Under the pieces are notes generated by a model. The model saw nothing but the letters and a program-made list of their open reading frames with translations, was not told the DNA's origin and made no database searches. A program made the position numbers and the translations under genes. A stretch of 64,000 nt of DNA from the NCBI GenBank assembly GCA_965261065.1, contig OZ253444.1:4650001-4714000 (forward strand), given 5' to 3'. This DNA is from JAKZVK01 sp965261065 (GTDB taxonomy: Bacteria; Acidobacteriota; Terriglobia; Bryobacterales; UBA6623). Shown one piece after another: positions 37,036-47,080 of this stretch. Position 1 is the first letter of the stretch; the number at the start of each line of letters is the position of its first letter.

Positions 37036-38814
37036 TTAGGGCTTGAGATGTCCCGCCACCCAGACGATGTAGTCGCTGTTGCGGCGGCGGACTTCTTTGA
37101 GCAACTCGCCTGGTAGCTCGTCGATCTTTTCTTTGAAGAAACGATGGTCGCCGTCGGGAGACTGGCTGTCGCGCGTCCCGACCAAGTTGCCGATCCAGAA
37201 AACCAGGAACAGATTGCCGTCCACGCGGCCCTGCGCGGCGTCCCCCAAGTAGTAGCCGAGGCCGCGTTGTTGATAGCGAGCCGCCAGGGCACTCTCGGCT
37301 CCAAAGGCGTTCCGCGCCGCGAACTCACAACACCGGTGGACCATGCGCTCGAACAGCGACCGCCAGGGGCTGCCGGCGGGCTGTTGCGACAAGACGTCGA
37401 ACAGTTGCAGTTGCAACTCGCCGGAGATCTTGTAGTTGACCCGCCCTCGCGTGGCGCGTCCGATCATCGACAGCACGCGTGCCTGCTTGCCACTGCCGGA
37501 GTGGATGCTGAGCGTACCGTTGAAGTGCCGTGCCACCGCCGCCAGCTCGGCGACGCGGTTCTCCAGCTCGCCGACCGGTTGGCCGTTGAACTCCTGTGCC
37601 GTTCGCGGAACCAACTCGGGCCACATCTTGCCGCCGGCGTATTCCTCCAGGGCAGCTTGGCTTTCAGGGTAGGCCTGGCGTTTCTTGAAACCCAAATTCG
37701 GCGGGACCAGGCTCGCGGGCCGTCCGCGCGCCGCCAGCCAATGCATGTAGAAGAGCAACTCCTCGGGGGTGGTGAGCGTCTCGGCTTCATCGATCGACGG
37801 CTCGAAGTCGAACGCGCCGCCTTGCTTTTGCTCGCGGATGAAGTCGTAGAGCTGCTCGTTCAGCTTGAGGCTCTCGGCAAACTTGACGGCAAGCCGGCGC
37901 ACTTCCGCGGGCGAGAACGCATAGTCGTAGCCGTCGAAGGCAAAAGGGCTCCCGAACTCCGCAAGCACCCAACCCTGCTCATCCGCCGAGAGCGTTCGCG
38001 CGAACTCCACTTCTACTCGGGCTTCGCTCCACGCGTTGGGGTGGCGGGCATCGGCTTCCAGCCGGAACAGGCGCGAGGAGTCGGTTGTGAACTTCGTGTA
38101 GCCGGCTGCGCGGCGGATCGCTTCTTTCGTCGATTCGGTCGACGCGGCGATCTCGTCCGGCGTGGCGCCGGTAATGATGAAGTGGTCTGCCTCGGCCGTG
38201 TAGCCGTGGCGCCAGCCGGCCCGAATCGCAGCCCACAACCCGGCGTGATAGAGATGCTCGATCGAGACCCGCGTGTGTCCGATCGCGGTCGGATCCTCGC
38301 CGTCGCGAGCGGCGATGCTTTCGTCGATCGTCATCTCGCGAGTCGCCGAGAGTTGCACGGTACTCGCCATGTTGACGCCCGTATCGTTGAGGATGCGCCC
38401 AAAGGCGTCGAATGCCGCAGGCAGCGACACTTCCGGATGACGGTTGCCCACGGCCACGGCGGGCTGCTCTTTCTGCGGGCGCGGGAGGAATGACTTGTCG
38501 ATGGCCTCGGCGAAGTCGTGTACGGCCGCGCGATCGGTTGCGGCAAAGGGACGGACCTCGCACGCCGCTTCTCCTGCCGAGCCTGCCGAGAACACCAATA
38601 GCTTGTGAGACTCCGGATCGCCGAGCCGGTCGGCCGCCAGGTAGAGGGTTTGTGGGTCTGCCGGGTCGCGCGTCAGGGACGGGTAGTGGAACACCCACGG
38701 TTCGTCGGACGGCGGAGCCGTCTGCGCGGCCCGCGCGCGGAGTTCGTCGGTGAGCTCGGCGTCCGAGACGACTTGATGAATGTGAGAGCCGATTCGCTTC
38801 AGGGTGGCTTCCAT
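37036..38814 (-). CDS. tagaturonate epimerase-like protein (UxaE family)
   Basis: 592 residues. Landmarks that fit the UxaE family: GWRHGYTAEADHFIITGATP (putative metal and substrate residues), AAGYTKFTTDSSRLFRLEAD and GTLSIHSGSGKQARVLSMIG. UxaE interconverts D-tagaturonate and D-fructuronate in hexuronate breakdown, in the cytoplasm. The protein is longer than the roughly 480-residue classical members, with extra N-terminal sequence. It lies alone; no other uronate genes adjoin it, though a heparinase-like gene lies at 27020-28411. Identification is from recalled motif similarity and is moderate. Divergent from the POTRA gene, 192 bases apart. Confidence 0.55.
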   Translation of the reverse strand: MEATLKRIGSHIHQVVSDAELTDELRARAAQTAPPSDEPWVFHYPSLTRDPADPQTLYLAADRLGDPESHKLLVFSAGSAGEAACEVRPFAATDRAAVHDFAEAIDKSFLPRPQKEQPAVAVGNRHPEVSLPAAFDAFGRILNDTGVNMASTVQLSATREMTIDESIAARDGEDPTAIGHTRVSIEHLYHAGLWAAIRAGWRHGYTAEADHFIITGATPDEIAASTESTKEAIRRAAGYTKFTTDSSRLFRLEADARHPNAWSEARVEVEFARTLSADEQGWVLAEFGSPFAFDGYDYAFSPAEVRRLAVKFAESLKLNEQLYDFIREQKQGGAFDFEPSIDEAETLTTPEELLFYMHWLAARGRPASLVPPNLGFKKRQAYPESQAALEEYAGGKMWPELVPRTAQEFNGQPVGELENRVAELAAVARHFNGTLSIHSGSGKQARVLSMIGRATRGRVNYKISGELQLQLFDVLSQQPAGSPWRSLFERMVHRCCEFAARNAFGAESALAARYQQRGLGYYLGDAAQGRVDGNLFLVFWIGNLVGTRDSQSPDGDHRFFKEKIDELPGELLKEVRRRNSDYIVWVAGHLKP

Positions 38815-39006
38815 CGGGATTGTTGTTCCTCTTGCCGCGCTACGAGCGTTGACCCAAGGGGCGGAACGGGCGTAGCACGCTATGCGTCAGCGCGCGGGAA
38901 CAGCGGCGCGGCAATGCTGACGAGCGCGCCTGCGCAACCTCCAGCCGGAGCCCAGCGTCCACAAAGGAAAGGACTGGAGTTTGCCATACTGGATGGGCGC
39001 AAAGCA

Positions 39007-40329
39007 ATGATAGCGGTTTTCCTCACACTGCTTCTGATTACGGGCGTCGCGGACGCGCAGACCGGCAAGGGCAAGCGCACCGGCGCAAAGCCGACTGCCG
39101 CGGAGGCGAAAGCCGCGGCCGAGAAGCCCAAGAACAACGACCCCTACCCTCTGCGAGAGATCCGCATCATCGGCAATCAGAACTTCCCCACCGATGAGAT
39201 CATCGCCGTCACCGAACTCGAGATTGGCCGGGAGGTCCGTCCGTACGACTTCGAGAGGGCCGGGCGCAAGCTCGAGCGGACCGGCGTCTTCGATTCGTGG
39301 GAGTTTCGCTGGGGGCCCAAGGACGACGGGTACGCGGTTACCTACACCGTCGCGGAGGTTGTCGAGTTGTACCCTGTGCGCTTCGAGGGTTTCGGTGTCA
39401 CCGAGGAGGAGCTCTCCGCCACGCTGCGGAAACAGATTCCCCTGTTCGGCCCTAAAGTTCCACCCACCGGGCTGATGGTCCGGCGCATCGGAAACGTGTT
39501 GCAAGACTATTGGCGTTCGATGGGCAAGGAAACGAAGATCGTCGGACGCCTGGATTCCCGGTCGGCCGACGAGTTTGAGATGCTCTTCCAACCCCAAGAG
39601 ACGATCCGGACGATCGCCTTCGTCAAGTTTGAGAACGCCGGCGTCATTCCCACTCTCGACTTGCAGCGGGAGTTCAACCAAGTCGCGATCGGCGAGGCCT
39701 ACTCCGAGCGTCGGTTGCTCGAACTGCTCAAATTCAACGTGTTCCCGATGTACGCCGCGATCGGACGGTGGGAGGCGAAGTTCTGTCCGTGCCGCGCCGA
39801 GCCCGACCCCGACACCGAGGGCCTCATCGTGACCATTCCGGTCGCGGAAGGCGAGGAGTACAAGTTCGGCAAGGTCGAGCTACCGCTTACGACCGACATC
39901 GACCCGGACGAGTTGGGCCGGATGATGCAGTTCACGTCCGGGCGGCGGGCCGAGATCGGAACAGTCCACGACACATTGCAGCGCATCGACGAGTACTTGA
40001 AGCGTCACGGTTTCCTGAAGGCAGAGACGAGCTTTGACGACAACATCGATGTGGAAGCCAAGACCATCGACATCGCGCTGCGAGTCAGTCCGGGAGCACA
40101 ATACAAATTCAGGAGTCTGAAGATTAGCGGGCTCAATCTGGTGGGAGAGGCCGCGCTCAAAAAGCGTTGGGGGCTCAAGGTCGGCGAGCCATTCAACGCC
40201 GGCTACCCGAAGTTTTTTCTGGAACGGATCCGCGCGGAGCAAATGTTTGACAACCTCAAGAAAAGCGACTCGAAGTTGACGATGAGCGACCTCGAGCAGA
40301 CCGTCGACGTGGAGTTGATCTTTAACTAG
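39007..40329 (+). CDS. POTRA-repeat periplasmic protein without a barrel
   Basis: 440 residues from ATG 39007; the longer upstream frame is antisense to the epimerase gene. Signal peptide MIAVFLTLLLITGVADA. After a basic Ala/Lys linker there are about five POTRA-like units, e.g. LREIRIIGNQNFPTDEIIAV, PVRFEGFGVTEEELSATLRK, IAFVKFENAGVIPTLDLQRE and YKFRSLKISGLNLVGEAALK. BamA/TamA proteins place such repeats before a C-terminal 16-strand barrel, but here the protein stops at ELIFN with no barrel. A periplasmic partner of an assembly machine is plausible. Convergent with phoD; a hairpin lies between. Confidence 0.75.
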   Translation: MIAVFLTLLLITGVADAQTGKGKRTGAKPTAAEAKAAAEKPKNNDPYPLREIRIIGNQNFPTDEIIAVTELEIGREVRPYDFERAGRKLERTGVFDSWEFRWGPKDDGYAVTYTVAEVVELYPVRFEGFGVTEEELSATLRKQIPLFGPKVPPTGLMVRRIGNVLQDYWRSMGKETKIVGRLDSRSADEFEMLFQPQETIRTIAFVKFENAGVIPTLDLQREFNQVAIGEAYSERRLLELLKFNVFPMYAAIGRWEAKFCPCRAEPDPDTEGLIVTIPVAEGEEYKFGKVELPLTTDIDPDELGRMMQFTSGRRAEIGTVHDTLQRIDEYLKRHGFLKAETSFDDNIDVEAKTIDIALRVSPGAQYKFRSLKISGLNLVGEAALKKRWGLKVGEPFNAGYPKFFLERIRAEQMFDNLKKSDSKLTMSDLEQTVDVELIFN

Positions 40330-40423
40330 GTTGGGCGTTCGTAAGCTCAGTTACGTATCTGACAGAGGCATCCGCGATCCTGGCGGCCTCGGGCAAGGCA
40401 TGCCGTGCCCCTACATTGCAGAG

Positions 40424-40449
40424 CGCGGATCTCGGTTTTGAGATCCGCG
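40424..40449. terminator. bidirectional hairpin between convergent genes
   Basis: Perfect 10-base arms CGCGGATCTC (40424-40433) and GAGATCCGCG (40440-40449) with loop GGTTTT, between the stops of the POTRA gene (40329) and phoD (40463). A second imperfect palindrome (GGGCAAGGCATGCCGTGCCC) lies at 40391-40410. No long T-run follows. Confidence 0.6.
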
Positions 40450-40462
40450 GCCTTGTTCGCCG

Positions 40463-42052
40463 TCAAGCCTTCTTGACGCCCCGCTCACCGTCTTCGACCA
40501 CGAACGACGCGCGTGTTGAGATAGCCCCGCCAGGACGCTCGACGAAGTCCATCACCCGATAGTCTGCGCGGCACTCGCTTTTGCTCAGTGAACAACGCAC
40601 GTAGCCCCGCTGGTTGTTGAAGAAGCGAACGAAGGGGTTGTCGCGCAGCACTCCGTCGGTGTCTTCCCGTTGATCGGAGCCGTCACCGCCCGAGGCAATC
40701 GACGTGCCGACGAGTTCCGTTGCCACGATCTTCGAGCGCGGGTCGGCGAAGTCTAGGTGGAGGTCGTTCACCCAGTTGTTGTGGATATCTCCGGTCAGCA
40801 CCACTGGGTTTGAAGGGTTGCCTTCATCGAGGAAACGCATGAACCGCTTCAGGGACGCATCGTAGGCGCCCCATTTGTCCATGCTCAGGACCTTGTCCCC
40901 GCCCGGCACTCGATCGAGAGGCGCCACCATCACCTGCTGCGCGATCACGTTCCACAGCGCCTGAGACCGGCCCAGCCCGTCGAACAACCACTTCTCCTGC
41001 GCCGCGCCCATGATCGTGGCGTACGAGCCGAAGACACCCTCACACGGCGGCTTATTGCCGTCGCCGCACGGCTGATCGCTGCGGTATTGGCGCGTATCTA
41101 GCACGTCAAACTGCGCCAGATTGCCGAAGACGATACGCCGGTAGATCTGCATGTTCGGGCCGTTCGGGATGGCCGCCCGCCGCAGCGGCATGTGCTCGTA
41201 GTAGGCCTGGTAGGCCGCCGCCCGCCGCGCGAGGAACTCATCCCGCGGCATCGGGCCCTTCTCTTCGGGGATGTCGGAGGCGTAGTTGTTGTCGAACTCG
41301 TGGTCGTCCCAGGTGACAACCCACGGGACGGCTTGGTGGGCCGCTTGCAGGTCGGGATCCAGGCGATACTGCGCGTACCGCCGGCGATAGTCCTCAAGGG
41401 TGTGCAACTCTCCGCCGAGGTGCTTGCGGGGGCGATCGTCCGCACCGGCGCTCTCGTAGATGTAATCGCCCAGATGGATCACGAGGTCGAGGTCACCGGC
41501 GAGCATGTGCCGGAACGCGGTGAAGTAGCCGTGCTCGTAGTGCTGGCACGAAACAAACGCGAAGTTGAGCCGGTCGAGATCCTGGCCCGCTGCAACCGCG
41601 GTCCGCGTCCGACCTCGCGGACTGACTTCCGATCCGGCCCGAAACTCATACCAGTACCACCGTCCCGGCTCGAGCCCATCGACCTCAACGTGAACCGAAT
41701 GCGCCAGCTCGGGATCCGCCGTCGCCGTGCCGCTTCGGACGACCTCGAGCATGTTGGAGTCGGCGGCAACACGCCAGTGGACTTCGTAGCTTTCATTTGG
41801 CGGCAGTCCACCGCCGTCGAGCGGCTCCGTCGCCAGCCGTGTCCAGAGTACAACGCCGTCGGGCGACGGGTCCCCCGACGCCGCTCCCAACGTGAAGGGA
41901 TTTGCCGAGAACTTCGGCTCCCGCGAACACCCGCTGTGCAAGCCAAGAACCGGCAATCCAACCAGCGACGCCGTACCCAACAGGAAACATCGCCGATCGA
42001 GACTTCTGAGATTTCGATGCCGTACTCCGCTCGGAAAGCGCATCCTAGGCAT
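40463..42052 (-). CDS. phoD: alkaline phosphatase D (PhoD), Tat-exported
   Basis: 529 residues. The N-terminus carries a twin-arginine signal (SLDRRCFLLGTASLVGLPVL) and a lipobox-like HSGC at about residue 41. PhoD landmarks: an N-terminal beta domain (TLGAASGDPSPDGVVLWTRL), then the phosphoesterase core with FAFVSCQHYEHGYF, LVIHLGDYIYE, VVTWDDHEFDNNYA and PVVLTGDIHNNW, whose Asp, Cys, Asn and His residues bind iron and calcium. It releases phosphate from mono- and diesters outside the inner membrane. Length is normal for the family. No Pho box was identified. Confidence 0.92.
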   Translation of the reverse strand: MPRMRFPSGVRHRNLRSLDRRCFLLGTASLVGLPVLGLHSGCSREPKFSANPFTLGAASGDPSPDGVVLWTRLATEPLDGGGLPPNESYEVHWRVAADSNMLEVVRSGTATADPELAHSVHVEVDGLEPGRWYWYEFRAGSEVSPRGRTRTAVAAGQDLDRLNFAFVSCQHYEHGYFTAFRHMLAGDLDLVIHLGDYIYESAGADDRPRKHLGGELHTLEDYRRRYAQYRLDPDLQAAHQAVPWVVTWDDHEFDNNYASDIPEEKGPMPRDEFLARRAAAYQAYYEHMPLRRAAIPNGPNMQIYRRIVFGNLAQFDVLDTRQYRSDQPCGDGNKPPCEGVFGSYATIMGAAQEKWLFDGLGRSQALWNVIAQQVMVAPLDRVPGGDKVLSMDKWGAYDASLKRFMRFLDEGNPSNPVVLTGDIHNNWVNDLHLDFADPRSKIVATELVGTSIASGGDGSDQREDTDGVLRDNPFVRFFNNQRGYVRCSLSKSECRADYRVMDFVERPGGAISTRASFVVEDGERGVKKA

Positions 42053-42248
42053 GGCCTCATCCTAGACGATGACTGGCGCGTACGTAAGCCCCGAATCCGC
42101 CCGTAGGCCGTGAAGCTGCGGGACAAGCCTTTTCGTGCAACAAGGGCCCCCCGTCCAGCTCCTCAAGGTGGGCCTGGCAGCAGGTAAATTCTGTGGCATA
42201 ATGGCCCAATGGAAAAGGTACTCGCTGTGCTCGGAGCTCTTACAGCCT

Positions 42249-43837
42249 TGTTGAAGCCCAATGATAATGTCCCCTTGAGCGCCCAATAGAAATGTCCCCT
42301 ACTCTGCGGCTCCGAAGGAGGAGCCGAGAGTGGGAAGGACATGGATGAGTGCCAAGGAGTTGAGGCGCGGCGAAGTGCTGAGCCGAGTGAAACGAGGGGA
42401 ACTGAAGTTGACCGAAGCCGCCGAGCTGCTGGAGGTCAGCTACCGCCATGCGAAGCGTCTGAAGAAGCGTTACCGTGCGGGCGGGGCCAAGGCTTTGGTG
42501 CACGGTAACGTCGGCCGTGCTTCGAACCGAGCCGATCAGAAGCGACGCCAGCAGGTTCTCGAGTTGGTGCGCGAGAACTATGCGGGCGAGGGGCACGAGC
42601 GCTTCGGGCCGACGCTGGCGTCGGAACATCTGGCAGCCGACCACGGCCTGGAAGTGCCGCGCGAAACGCTGCGGCGCTGGATGCTCGCCGCGGGTCTGTG
42701 GAGCCGCCGTCGCAAGCGCCAACCGCATCGCACCCGGCGCCAACGCAAAGCGCACTTCGGCGAGCTGATTCAACTCGACGGTTCGCACCACCACTGGCTG
42801 GAAGAACGCGGTCCGAAAGCCTGTCTGATGAACTTCGTCGATGACGCGACCGGTGTGGCGCTGTGACGTTTTTCGAACCAGGAAACGACCTGGGCCGCGG
42901 CCGATCTGCTCGCAGCCTGGGTACGTCAACACGGCGTTCCCAAGGCGTTGTACTGCGACTGGAAAAACGTCTACCAGCGCCAGCCGACGTCGCGGGAAGT
43001 GCTGGCAGGCATCAAGCCCGAGACGCAGTTCGGGCGCATGTGTGCCAAGCTCGGCATTACGATCATGGCGGCTTCCTCGCCGCAAGCCAAGGGCCGAGTG
43101 GAGCGCCATCACGGCACGCACCAAGACCGCCTGATCAAGAAGATGCGGCTGCGCGGGATCGTCGAGTACGAGGCGGCGAACCGTTATCTCGACGAGGAGT
43201 ATTTGGCCGAGCACAACGAGCGCTTCGCCTGTGAGCCGGCGGCGGGAGCGGACTTTCACCAGGCGCTCCCCCGCGGCACCGAGCTGCGAGGCGTGTTCTG
43301 TTGCGAGTACGAACGGGTGGTGAGCAACGACCGGGTGGTGCGGTTTGAGAATCGTTGTTTGCAGTTGAAGCCGAAACGCAACCAGGGCGTGGGGGCGGGC
43401 GCACGGGTGACGGTCCGACAGTGGCGCGATGAGAGCTTGCAGGTGAGGTTTGAGGGGCGCGAGATCGAGCACGAAGTGATTGCCACGCCGGTGCCGCAGC
43501 CACGGGCGAAGCCGGCAGCGCAACGGCGTGTGGTGGGCGGGGCCAAGCCGGCGGCGAACCACCCCTGGCGGCGAGCTGTGTTACGGAAAAAACGGGCTGC
43601 GAATACATAAGAGGGCTGTGGAAATGCCGGGTCGGATGGAAAGCGTGGAAAACCTTCTCGAGGCAGCCGTGCCGGGTTCGAGGAGCCGTGGGTGGTTTTC
43701 CACCCTTCCCACCGCCCCTTGGAAATCGCTGCGCGATTCCCACAGTTCCACAGCCCCGACGACGACGATTCTCTCCTATCACCAAGGGGACACTTCTACT
43801 GGGCTACCCAGGGGGACATTTCTATTGGGCCTTGACA
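42249..43837 (+). mobile_element. ISNCY-type element copy 2 with about 16-bp target duplication
   Basis: 1589 bp, with ends as in copy 1. The target GGAGCTCTTACAGCCT lies at 42233-42248. On the right it is split: 43838-43848 carries GGAGCTCTTAC and the rest (AGCCT) appears after the IS1380, at 45520-45524. IS1380 copy 3 therefore jumped later, into the right duplication of ISNCY copy 2. Confidence 0.88.
42330..43610 (+). pseudogene. ISNCY-family transposase with one in-frame stop
   Basis: Same 426-codon gene as at 13201-14481, over 97% identical by eye. A TGC codon has become TGA at 42864-42866 (after DDATGVAL), between the first and second catalytic Asp. The frame continues intact to the normal stop at 43610. 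The second and third catalytic motifs lie after the stop, so this copy is inactive unless read through. Confidence 0.9.
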
Positions 43838-43848
43838 GGAGCTCTTAC

Positions 43849-45514
43849 CCAGGATTTCCATTTTGGCCCTGGCACGGTCACAGGATACACCCCCGCTGCG
43901 CCGAATACCACGTCTTTTCGCGCTGAACCCTGCACATCACCTCCGCCGGTAGGCGCCAGGGCTCGTCCGTCCGCTCACAGACGTTGATTGAGCGGACTGA
44001 ACGGCGCTCCGGCCGACACTGCTCCCTGCGAAACCTTTTTGGAGCCAAAAACTGTTGATCCTCGCCCGGGCAACGCTACCCACCCGGCACAGGCAGCGCC
44101 CAGATCCTATGCAGCATGTCACCGAACAGCCGCCGGTTCAGATGCCCCTCCGCCAGCAGCAACCAGTAGTAGCGAGCATGCTTGACCAGCCGACCGCCGG
44201 TCTTCATCAACCTGTGTTGCAAACTCGTTAGCGACCAGCTTTTGATTCGCTGCGGCAGCCCTAGCCGCCGCCACAGGTTGCCCAGGTTGTAGGCCAGCAC
44301 GCTGAGTTGCAGCCGTACCTCGTTGGCTCGGAAGCGGTGACACGACAAGCGGGTCCAGTGCGTGGCCTGTTTGCCTTCTTTGATCCACTGCTCCGCCGTG
44401 CCGCGCTTGTTGTAGAACCGCACGACCGAGCGGCTCGGCAAGCTCATGCTCGTCACGACAAATCCGACGCGCGGGAATAGTTCGCCCTGGTGATGCTCGA
44501 CCTTGGCGACAACTCGCCTTGCCTTCGACCAGCTCTCGGCCTGATAGCGAAAACTCTTGTAGCGCACTAGGGGCTTGGCGTTCGGCCTGCCCGGTGGCCG
44601 AAACAGGATGTCCTCGATCTCCAGCTCCAGGCTCTTGTTCGCCGGGATGCGAATCACGTAGTCCACGCCGCGCTCCTCCATCGCCTCGTAGATCTCGGGC
44701 TTGGCGAAGGCGGCGTCGGCGCGGAACGTCACCTGTTTGCCCTCCGCCTGTTGTCGTTCGATCTCCGGCAGTAGCAGCTCGTCCCAGTCCTCGGCGCTGT
44801 GCACGTTGCCGGGACGCAGCTTCGCGCCTAGGCAGTCGCCGTGCTGGTTGAACAGCAACAGCGGGTGATAGCAGAGGGACTCAAAATGGCCGTTGTAGGC
44901 ACTGCCTTCCTGTTGGCCGTGGACGGGGCTCTCCGTGGAGTCCATGTCGAGCACCACGCGGTCTGAACCGTCGGGAGCTTCGGCTTGCGCGACCAGCTCC
45001 CGGTTCACTGCCATCAGCCCCAGCAAGTTCTCTTCGCTCGCCAGCATCTCCGTCTCGAAGCCATGCAGCGTCGAGGTCAAGGCTGCTCCGCGATCCCAGT
45101 TCCTCTTCGAGCCGATCAAGCGAAAGGTCGGATCGGCGGATACTCGAACGGCGTCATTGAGGTCCTCGTAGCCAGCGAGTCGGCTGTAGACCGACTGCCG
45201 CAGCAGATCGGCCAGCGGGAACTTCTTGTTCAAGCCTTGTCGCGAGTCGCTGAGATGCTCGTCGATCAGCTGGCCGAGTCCGAGTCGTTCATCCAGTTCG
45301 CGAACGAGAATCAGACCGCCATCCGAGGTGACTCGCGATCCTTGGAAATCGACTTTGAGAAATCCATTGAACGTGAGTTGAAACGGCTTGTTTTCTTTTT
45401 CACCCATCGGGTGTTGACCTCCATGGCGTCCTTATAGGGCTCTAGCCCCTATCAATAAAGACGCTGAAGGTCGCTGGATGGTCTGAAGCTCATACATCAA
45501 ATTGAAAATGCGGG
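43849..45514 (-). mobile_element. IS1380 copy 3 (complete, 5-bp duplication CTTAC)
   Basis: 1666 bp with terminal repeats CCAGGATTTCCATTTTGGCC (43849) and the complement of CCCGCATTTTCAATTTGATG at 45514. Duplicated target CTTAC at 43844-43848 and 45515-45519. This is an ordinary two-ended insertion and serves as a control for the two enlarged units elsewhere. Confidence 0.92.
44076..45407 (-). CDS. IS1380-family transposase (intact)
   Basis: 443 residues, intact, from ATG 45407. It shows VVLDMDSTESPVHGQQEG, RADAAFAKPEIYEAMEERG and RGTAEQWIKEGKQATHW, the DDE triad of the family. About 90% identical by eye to the copies at 5107 and 51523, differing mainly in the N-terminal third. It is probably active. 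Upstream, the IS end repeats the 'AAGACGCT' spacer region with small differences from the other copies. Confidence 0.93.
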   Translation of the reverse strand: MGEKENKPFQLTFNGFLKVDFQGSRVTSDGGLILVRELDERLGLGQLIDEHLSDSRQGLNKKFPLADLLRQSVYSRLAGYEDLNDAVRVSADPTFRLIGSKRNWDRGAALTSTLHGFETEMLASEENLLGLMAVNRELVAQAEAPDGSDRVVLDMDSTESPVHGQQEGSAYNGHFESLCYHPLLLFNQHGDCLGAKLRPGNVHSAEDWDELLLPEIERQQAEGKQVTFRADAAFAKPEIYEAMEERGVDYVIRIPANKSLELEIEDILFRPPGRPNAKPLVRYKSFRYQAESWSKARRVVAKVEHHQGELFPRVGFVVTSMSLPSRSVVRFYNKRGTAEQWIKEGKQATHWTRLSCHRFRANEVRLQLSVLAYNLGNLWRRLGLPQRIKSWSLTSLQHRLMKTGGRLVKHARYYWLLLAEGHLNRRLFGDMLHRIWALPVPGG

Positions 45515-46102
45515 CTTACAGCCTTGGTGGCGGCCATCCCAGTGGTGGTAGCCTGGTGGAACAGCCGAGGTGCCGCTGCCACGCGACTGCAAGCGGTCGA
45601 AGCAGCGGGGAAGGAGGTCTCGTTTTGGGAATCCTGGCTCAAGACCCAAAAACTCGTTGGTGAACCGGACGAGTTGACCAGGGAGGCTGTCCGAAAGCGC
45701 ATTGAGCTGGTCCGGAATAATGTGCTGGCCGCTATTGCACCTGCAGAAGAATCTAGGCCCCCTCGGTCGCTGGGTGTGCGGGTCAAGGGGCTCTTCTTGC
45801 TGGATCTGCGGCTCACCCTGTCCTGGAGGAGGCCCTTCAGGTCGTTGGCATCCTGGATCGTTCGCTTCTATTTCTTATCTACTTGCCTGTTTGTCATGTT
45901 GTCCCCGTTTATAGTACTCTCGGAGCTCGATTATTCGAAGCTCGATTATTCGGCGGAGAACCTAGGCTTTACGGAGGACCAAGTGTTTTTGATTTTGGGG
46001 GCCGCTGTTTATGTCCTGGCGGCGTGGGGTCTGCGCAAGTTGGCCCTGCGACTCGACAGACCACGCCCCCAAACCCAGATTTCGCACTCGCGACCGGCCG
46101 TT

Positions 46103-46854
46103 CTACCCACTCGGCAGCGGTAGTGCCCAGATGCGCCGCAGCATGTCGCCGAACAGCTTCCGGCTCAGATGCCCCTCGGCCAATAACAACCAGTAGTAGC
46201 GAGCATGCTTCACGAGACGTCCGCCGGTTTTCATCAGCCGGGACTGCAAGCTCGTCAGCGACCAGTTCTTGATTCGCCGAGGCAGCCCCAGCCGCCGCCA
46301 AAGATTGCCCAGGTTGTAGGCCAGCACGCTGAGCTGCAACAGCACCTCGTTAGCCCGGAAGCGATGGCATGAAAGCCGCGTCCAGTGCGTGGCCTGTTTA
46401 CCTTCTTTGATCCACTGCTCGGCCGTGCCGCGCTTGTTGTAGAACCGCACCACCGAGCGACTGGGCAGGGTCATGCTGGTCACGATGAATCCGACGCGCG
46501 GGAACAGCTCGCCCTGGTGATGCTCGACCTTGGCGACAACCCGCCGCGCCTTCGACCAGCTCTCGGCCTGATAGCGAAAACTCTTGTAGCGCACCAGGGG
46601 TTTCGCGCTCGGCCTGCCCGGCGGACGAAATAGGATGTCCTCGATCTCCAACTCCAGGTTCTTATTCGCCCGAATGCGGATGACGTAGTCCACGCCACGC
46701 TCTTCCAAGGCCTCGTAAATCTCGGGCTTGGCGTAGGCGGCGTCGGCGCGGAACGTCACTCGCTTGCCTTCAGCGTGTTGGCGCTCGATCTCGGGCAGCA
46801 GCAGCTCGTCCCAGTCTTCGGCGCTGGATACATTGCCTGGCCGCAACTTCGCGC
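46103..46854 (-). pseudogene. IS1380 transposase fragment
   Basis: About 250 codons of a fourth IS1380 transposase, from LRPGNVSSAEDWDELLLPEI to the C-terminal LPLPSG and stop. It is diverged from the three full copies (about 88% by eye). The 5' third, both terminal repeats and the downstream flank are absent. It is fused on its left (46102) to the broken membrane-protein gene and on its right (46855) to a short foreign piece. An old remnant. Confidence 0.88.
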
Positions 46855-46855
46855 A

Positions 46856-46942
46856 CTCTCGCCGTTGATCAACCACCACGTGAACCCGTATGGTATCTTC
46901 GAGTTCGATATGGGCAGCGCATCCCGTTTGACGCCCGCATAG
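46856..46942 (+). pseudogene. possible C-terminal tip of a Tn3-like transposase
   Basis: 28 codons before a TAG read LSPLINHHVNPYGIFEFDMG... This resembles the LSP(L/Y)...H(V/I)N..G.(F/Y) motif at the end of Tn3-family transposases. The fragment begins at the edge of the IS1380 remnant. No Tn3 inverted repeat is evident nearby. The identification is tentative because the match is short. Confidence 0.3.
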
Positions 46943-47080
46943 CGGCCCTAAACTCACTCTTCCCTGTCGCTGGTTTCAGATGGCCGCTCATGACAGCTTC
47001 CCTGTCACTCGCCTATGCGCGTCAGGACCGACCCGAGCCCCGGGGCCACCATTGTCTTAGGCTTCTTTCCGGGAACCCAA

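Larger units (their letters stand above)
42209..46102 (+). pseudogene. small membrane protein gene broken by ISNCY, IS1380 and a 3' IS fragment
   Basis: ATG 42209 begins MEKVLAVLGALTA. The next base resumes exactly at 45525 after removal of two insertions and their duplications, giving LVAAIPVVVAWWNSRGAAAT and about 190 further residues. There is an N-terminal membrane segment, a charged helical region, and two more hydrophobic segments (FYFLSTCLFVMLSPFIVLSE, VFLILGAAVYVLAAWGLRK). The frame runs into an IS1380 fragment at 46103, so the 3' end is lost too. Unknown family. Its reconstruction is what defines the two target duplications. Confidence 0.75.

Noticed and set aside
38605..39006. Upstream extension of the POTRA gene
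   Set aside because: It overlaps the epimerase gene in antisense and would bury the signal peptide that starts at 39007.
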